Origin: GCA-003244245 sp050699655
GTDB taxonomy: Bacteria; Actinomycetota; Actinomycetes; Mycobacteriales; Pseudonocardiaceae
Direction: 5' to 3'
Length of the DNA: 8,317 nt
Assembly: GCA_050699655.1 (NCBI GenBank)
Contig: JBOHFJ010000227.1
Span: forward strand, 1 to 8,317
The notes beneath the pieces were generated by a model. The model saw only the letters and a list, made by a program, of their open reading frames with translations. It did not search any database and was not told where the DNA came from. This document shows positions 5,217 to 8,317 of the stretch, in pieces; position 1 is the first letter of the stretch; the number at the start of each line of letters is the position of its first letter. A program made the position numbers and the translations under genes.

Positions 5217-5261
5217 GTGGTGAACGGCCCCGTAGTGAACGGCCCAGTGGTGAACGGTAAC
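5217..5261 (+). repeat. Three 15-bp tandem repeats at the ponA2 start
   Basis: GTGGTGAACGGCCCC (5217), GTAGTGAACGGCCCA (5232) and GTGGTGAACGGTAAC (5247) follow one another without gaps. They encode VVNGP-VVNGP-VVNGN, the first Val being read as fMet. Each unit carries at least one possible GTG start codon, and the array forms most of the cytoplasmic tail before the membrane helix. Confidence 0.85.
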
Positions 5262-7589
5262 GCGCTGACCCGAATTCTCGGCCTGTGTCTGATCGCGGGC
5301 CTGCTGGTGGCGGGCATCCTGTTCCCCGCCGTGGGCGGGATCGGCCTGGCGTCGAACCAAGCCAGTGAGACGGTCAACAATGTCTCGTCCAACCTGGTCC
5401 AAAGCCAGCTGCCGCTGGTCACCACGATCACCGACAAGGATGGGGTGCCGATCGCCTACGTGTTCGACCAGGACCGGTTCAACACGCCTCCCCGCGCCAT
5501 CGCCGACACGATGAAGGCGGCGATCATCGCCATTGAGGACCGGCGGTTCTTCGAGCACAACGGTGTGGACTGGCGCGGCACCGCCCGCGCGCTGCTGGCC
5601 AACCTGTCCGCCAGCGGCAGCGCCCTGGAGGGCCAGGGCGCCTCGACGCTGACGATGCAGTACATCAAGAACTACATGTTGTATGCGGTGGCCCAGAATG
5701 ACGCCGAGCGAGCGGCCGCTGTGGAGAGCACGCCGGCCCGGAAACTGCGCGAGGTCCGGGTGGCGCTGCAGCTGGAGAAGCAACTGCCCAAGCAGGAGAT
5801 CCTGGCGCGGTATCTCAACATCGTCTTCTTCGGCCACAACGCCTACGGGGTGGCCGCGGCCGCGAGAACCTACTTCAACACCACCCCGGACCAGCTGACC
5901 ATCGCCCAGGCCGCCCTGCTCGCCGGCATGGTGCGCTCGCCCAACGCCTACGACCCGGTGGAGCACCCGGAACAGGCCTTGGAGCGGCGCAACGTCGTCA
6001 TTGATGAGATGGCAAACGTCGGGTCGCTCACCCGTGACCAGGCCGAGGCGGCCAAGGGCGAGCCGTTGGGCATCCAGCGACCGCTGACCGGGCTGACCAA
6101 CGGCTGTGTCGGCGCCGGTCCCGCTGACGGTTTCTACTGCCAGTACACCCTGGACTACCTCGCCACCGTGGGCTTTCCCGAAGCCAAGCTGCGCCGCGGC
6201 GGGTACCTGATCCGCACCAACCTCGACCGGCGGGCCACCGACCTGGCCAAGCACGCGGTGGATGGCCAAGTCCCGACCAACACGCCGGGGATCGCCGACG
6301 CGATGGCCATCGTGGAGCCGGGCCGTGATCGGCACGCGGTCCGCGCGCTGGTGGCCAACCGCTCCTACGGGCTCGACGCCGACTCCGGCGAAACCTCCTA
6401 TGCGCTGCCCTCGCTGGTGCAGGGCTTCGGTGCCGGGTCAATCTACAAGATCTTCACCGCCGCCACGCTGCTGGAGCGCGGAATGGGGATCAACTCTCCG
6501 GTGCTGGTGACGGACTCCTACACATCGCGGGTGTTCCGCAACAACGGCGGCCCGTACACGGTCACCAACGCGGGTAAGTACCGCACTGGTTCGATCACGC
6601 TACAGACCGCGCTGGCGATTTCCCCGAATACCACGTTCGTGGCCCTGGAAGACCGGATCGGGTCGATCAACCCGGTGGTCGACATGGCCTACCGGTTGGG
6701 CATGCGGCAAAGCCTGAACGCCCACGACGCCCAGGGTCGCACCATCGCCGACGCCGTCAAGCAGGAAAAGCGAGGCTCCTACACCCTCGGGCCCGAGCCG
6801 ACCAGCCCGCTGGACCTCGCCAACGTCGGGGCCACCTTGATGAGCGGCGGGAAATGGTGCCCACCCACCCCGATCGACGCGGTGCTGGACCGCGACGGTC
6901 ACCCGGTTCCGGTGGCTGAGCCACCCTGCGAGCAGGTCGTCCCGCAGGGCTTGGCGAACTCCCTGGTCGTGGGGTTGAGCAAGGACGACCAGCCCAGTGG
7001 CACCTCCTTCGCCGCCGCGCAGGCCGCGCACTGGAACCGCCCTATCCTCGGCAAGACCGGCACCACCCAGAACAACCGCTCGGCCGGTTTCCTCGGCGCG
7101 ACACCGCAGTACTCCGGTGCGGTGCTGGTCTGGCCGGACGGCTCCAGGCCGAGCGGGATCTGCGACTCCAACCCACCCCGGCTGTGCGGCAACGGCGATA
7201 TCTTCGGCGGCGAGGCACCGGCCAGGACCTGGTTCAACGCCATGGTCCCGCTGCACGAGGGGCTCCCGGTGCTGCCGCTGCCGCCTACCGACCCACGTTA
7301 CGTCGCGGGTGCGGGACCAAACGTGCCCAATGTGGTGGGGCAGGGCGAGAACACCGCCCAGCTCACGCTGGAGCGGGCTGGGTTCCGGGTGAAGCGGGTG
7401 GTGTCGGTCTCGGATCGGCCGGAGGGCACGGTCGCCTCCGAGACACCCACCACCGCCCAGCCCGGCGATGTGATCACGCTCGCCGTCAGTGACGGGACGC
7501 GTGAGGCGACACCGCCGCCGCCGCCGTCCCCACCCCCCGCAGCTCCCTACCGACCCCCACTAGAACCCCCAACCCAGCCCTCGGGCTAA
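5217..7589 (+). CDS. ponA2: Bifunctional class A penicillin-binding protein with C-terminal PASTA domain (PonA2 type)
   Basis: Polymerises lipid II into glycan strands and cross-links the stem peptides outside the membrane. The 790 aa hold a short cytoplasmic N-terminus, one membrane helix (about 18-38), a GT51 glycosyltransferase and a transpeptidase. GT51 motifs: EDRRFFEHNGVD with catalytic E107, GASTLTMQ (141-148), RKLREVRVALQLEKQ with ILARYLN, and AALLAGMVRSPNAYDP. Transpeptidase motifs: SIYK with nucleophile S408 and K411, SPN (469-471), KTGTT from K613. One PASTA domain (about 702-758) precedes a Pro-rich tail. The length, the single PASTA domain and the nearby metallophosphoesterase match mycobacterial PonA2 (Rv3682, with Rv3683 next). 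GTG 5217 has a TAGGCT -10 box 6 nt upstream, so the mRNA may be leaderless; in-frame GTGs at 5220, 5235, 5247 and 5250 are alternatives. Motif 2 has Met where many class A enzymes have a second Gln. Confidence 0.93.
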   Translation: MVNGPVVNGPVVNGNALTRILGLCLIAGLLVAGILFPAVGGIGLASNQASETVNNVSSNLVQSQLPLVTTITDKDGVPIAYVFDQDRFNTPPRAIADTMKAAIIAIEDRRFFEHNGVDWRGTARALLANLSASGSALEGQGASTLTMQYIKNYMLYAVAQNDAERAAAVESTPARKLREVRVALQLEKQLPKQEILARYLNIVFFGHNAYGVAAAARTYFNTTPDQLTIAQAALLAGMVRSPNAYDPVEHPEQALERRNVVIDEMANVGSLTRDQAEAAKGEPLGIQRPLTGLTNGCVGAGPADGFYCQYTLDYLATVGFPEAKLRRGGYLIRTNLDRRATDLAKHAVDGQVPTNTPGIADAMAIVEPGRDRHAVRALVANRSYGLDADSGETSYALPSLVQGFGAGSIYKIFTAATLLERGMGINSPVLVTDSYTSRVFRNNGGPYTVTNAGKYRTGSITLQTALAISPNTTFVALEDRIGSINPVVDMAYRLGMRQSLNAHDAQGRTIADAVKQEKRGSYTLGPEPTSPLDLANVGATLMSGGKWCPPTPIDAVLDRDGHPVPVAEPPCEQVVPQGLANSLVVGLSKDDQPSGTSFAAAQAAHWNRPILGKTGTTQNNRSAGFLGATPQYSGAVLVWPDGSRPSGICDSNPPRLCGNGDIFGGEAPARTWFNAMVPLHEGLPVLPLPPTDPRYVAGAGPNVPNVVGQGENTAQLTLERAGFRVKRVVSVSDRPEGTVASETPTTAQPGDVITLAVSDGTREATPPPPPSPPPAAPYRPPLEPPTQPSG

Positions 7590-7591
7590 CC

Positions 7592-7615
7592 CCCCGATAT
7601 GGAGACATATCGGGG
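7592..7615. terminator. Bidirectional hairpin terminator between ponA2 and the yqeY-like gene
   Basis: CCCCGATATG (7592-7601) and CATATCGGGG (7606-7615) form a perfect 10-bp stem with a GAGA loop, which fits the GNRA tetraloop pattern in the ponA2 direction. It begins 3 nt after the ponA2 TAA and ends 11 nt before the TAA of the convergent gene, so it can serve both. There is no long U-run. Confidence 0.75.
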
Positions 7616-7626
7616 CTGCCTGCCGG

Positions 7627-8097
7627 TTATGAGCGCAAGGCTGCTAGGACTGCGGCGGCTAAGCGCGATCCCTCGGCGCCGCCGGCCGCGCGCGCTTTCG
7701 CCGCTTTCATCACCAGACCCAGCTGACCGAGACTGGGGCGCTTGCCGAGCTGTGCGGCGAGCGCCTCGATCGTCTCGGTGATCACGGCGTTGAGTTCTTC
7801 CTCATTCAGCTGGGCAGGCAAGTAGCGTGCGAGCACCTCGCCCTCCGCGCGCTCGCGGGTCGCCAGCTCATCGCGCCCGGCCGCGGCGAAAACCTCGGCG
7901 GCCTCACGCCGCTTCTTGGCCTCCCGGACCAACACCGCGAGCACCTCGTCGTCGGACAGCTCCCGGGCCTTGGTGCCGGCGACCTCCTCGGTGGTGATCG
8001 CGCTCAGCGCCATCCGCAGGGTCGCCACCGTGATGGTGTTCCGGGACTTGATCGCCGTGGACAAGTCGGCGCGCAGCCGATCCTTCAGTTCCGCCAT
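7627..8097 (-). CDS. GatB/YqeY domain protein, 156 aa
   Basis: The full family length (about 150 aa) is present. It opens MAELKDRLRADLSTAIKSRN, then VATLRMALSAITTEEV, ELSDDEVLAVLVREAKKRREAAEVF, LARYLPAQLNEEELNAVI and KRPSLGQLGLVMKAAKARA, all hallmark stretches of YqeY. The domain is the small helical bundle that also forms the tail of GatB, the tRNA-dependent amidotransferase subunit, where it helps hold tRNA. Free-standing YqeY has no firmly proven reaction and may bind tRNA. ATG 8097 is chosen because it matches the family N-terminus and because TAGGCT ends 8 nt before it, pointing to a leaderless mRNA; the open frame upstream of it overlaps the divergent gene. The gene converges on ponA2 and diverges from the metallophosphoesterase, a grouping common in actinomycetes. 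Confidence 0.9.
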   Translation of the reverse strand: MAELKDRLRADLSTAIKSRNTITVATLRMALSAITTEEVAGTKARELSDDEVLAVLVREAKKRREAAEVFAAAGRDELATRERAEGEVLARYLPAQLNEEELNAVITETIEALAAQLGKRPSLGQLGLVMKAAKARAAGGAEGSRLAAAVLAALRS

Positions 8098-8136
8098 GAG
8101 GTTGCAGCCTAGAGCGCGCGCACTAGGCTCGGCGGT
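8098..8136. promoter_or_regulatory. Palindromic divergent promoter with two TAGGCT -10 boxes, probably leaderless both ways
   Basis: Arms AGCCTAG (8106-8112) and CTAGGCT (8123-8129) are perfect reverse complements around a 10-bp GC-rich spacer. Read rightward, TAGGCT (8124-8129) is followed by 7 nt and ATG 8137. Read leftward, TAGGCT (8111-8106) is followed by 8 nt and ATG 8097. A weak rightward -35, TTGCAG (8102-8107), overlaps the leftward -10. The two promoters therefore overlap, and polymerase could hardly hold both at once. Confidence 0.6.
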
Positions 8137-8317
8137 ATGAATCGCTTGGGACGCGCCACATTGGGCACCGCCGCGCTGACCGTCGCCGGGGTGGCGTACG
8201 CCGCCGGTGTCGAGGTCCGCCGCTGGACGCTGCGCCGAGCCACCCTGCCGGTGCTCCCGGTCGGGGCGGCGCCGCTGCGGATCCTGCACATCTCCGATCT
8301 GCACATGACCCCCAACC
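8137..8317 (+). CDS. Metallophosphoesterase, N-terminal part (cut by window edge)
   Basis: Sixty codons are visible. The protein starts MNRLGRATLGTAALTVAG; residues about 8-25 are a hydrophobic segment that is probably a signal anchor. After a basic stretch (VRRWTLRRATLPVLP) comes LRILHISDLHMTPN, where D-x-H is the first metal-binding motif of the calcineurin-like phosphoesterase fold, which hydrolyses phosphoesters with two metal ions. The remaining metal motifs (GD, GNH, and the later His residues) lie past the window end. The homologous gene sits next to ponA2 in mycobacteria (Rv3683). The substrate is unknown. ATG 8137 fits both the family start and a leaderless -10 box 7 nt upstream. Confidence 0.88.
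   Translation, partial: MNRLGRATLGTAALTVAGVAYAAGVEVRRWTLRRATLPVLPVGAAPLRILHISDLHMTPN

Noticed and set aside
4872..6335. Very long leftward open frame (487 codons) joining the 95-aa gene and running antisense to ponA2
   Set aside because: The part upstream of 5159 is opposite a full set of PonA2 motifs and has the low-complexity His/Gly/Arg-rich look of an antisense frame in GC-rich DNA. Only the part from GTG 5159 looks real.
8098..8304. Upstream extension of the YqeY-like gene
   Set aside because: The frame is open but overlaps the divergent metallophosphoesterase; the family N-terminus and the -10 box both point to ATG 8097.

Overview
The window comes from a high-GC Gram-positive bacterium, most likely an actinomycete near Pseudonocardiaceae or the mycobacteria. 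The evidence is strong G/C third positions, a Glu-Asp-Phe tRNA cluster, a PASTA-tailed PonA2-type penicillin-binding protein next to a YqeY gene and a metallophosphoesterase, and several genes that look leaderless (a TANNNT -10 box 6-8 nt before an ATG or GTG).

Left part (1-1326): a mobile-DNA scar. An IS3-family orfA, cut by the window edge, reads leftward from 144. Its upstream end has landed in a tyrosine integrase gene (80-1159, minus strand), which keeps its N-terminal half and first catalytic Arg but has lost the rest of its active site. The integrase starts 91 bp beyond the 3' end of an intact tRNA-Phe. This is the layout of an element integrated at a tRNA 3' end; pSE211 and pMEA100 of Pseudonocardiaceae are known to use tRNA-Phe.

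Middle-left (1250-2122): tRNA-Glu, tRNA-Asp and tRNA-Phe are transcribed leftward from one likely promoter. Upstream of them lies about 200 bp of structured non-coding DNA: an 18-bp inverted repeat with one mismatch, five degenerate 15-16 bp tandem units, and an 11-bp-stem hairpin that contains the stop codon of a 77-aa gene of unknown function.

Centre (2123-5159): a leftward two-gene operon. A 95-aa protein of unknown function overlaps the start of a 935-aa FAD/4Fe-4S oxidoreductase of the YdiJ (GlcD-GlpC fusion, D-2-hydroxyacid dehydrogenase) type.

Right part (5160-8317): chromosomal core. A divergent, probably leaderless promoter pair separates the operon from ponA2 (5217-7589), a bifunctional peptidoglycan synthase with a C-terminal PASTA domain. 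A perfect 10-bp hairpin with a GAGA loop separates ponA2 from the convergent GatB/YqeY-domain gene (7627-8097). That gene is divergent from a membrane-anchored metallophosphoesterase (8137 to the window end). Their 39-bp spacer is a palindrome in which each arm carries a TAGGCT -10 box, one for each gene. I see no convincing new defence or toxin system. The least explained signals are the palindromic leaderless promoter, the structured DNA upstream of the tRNAs, and the two small unknown genes.
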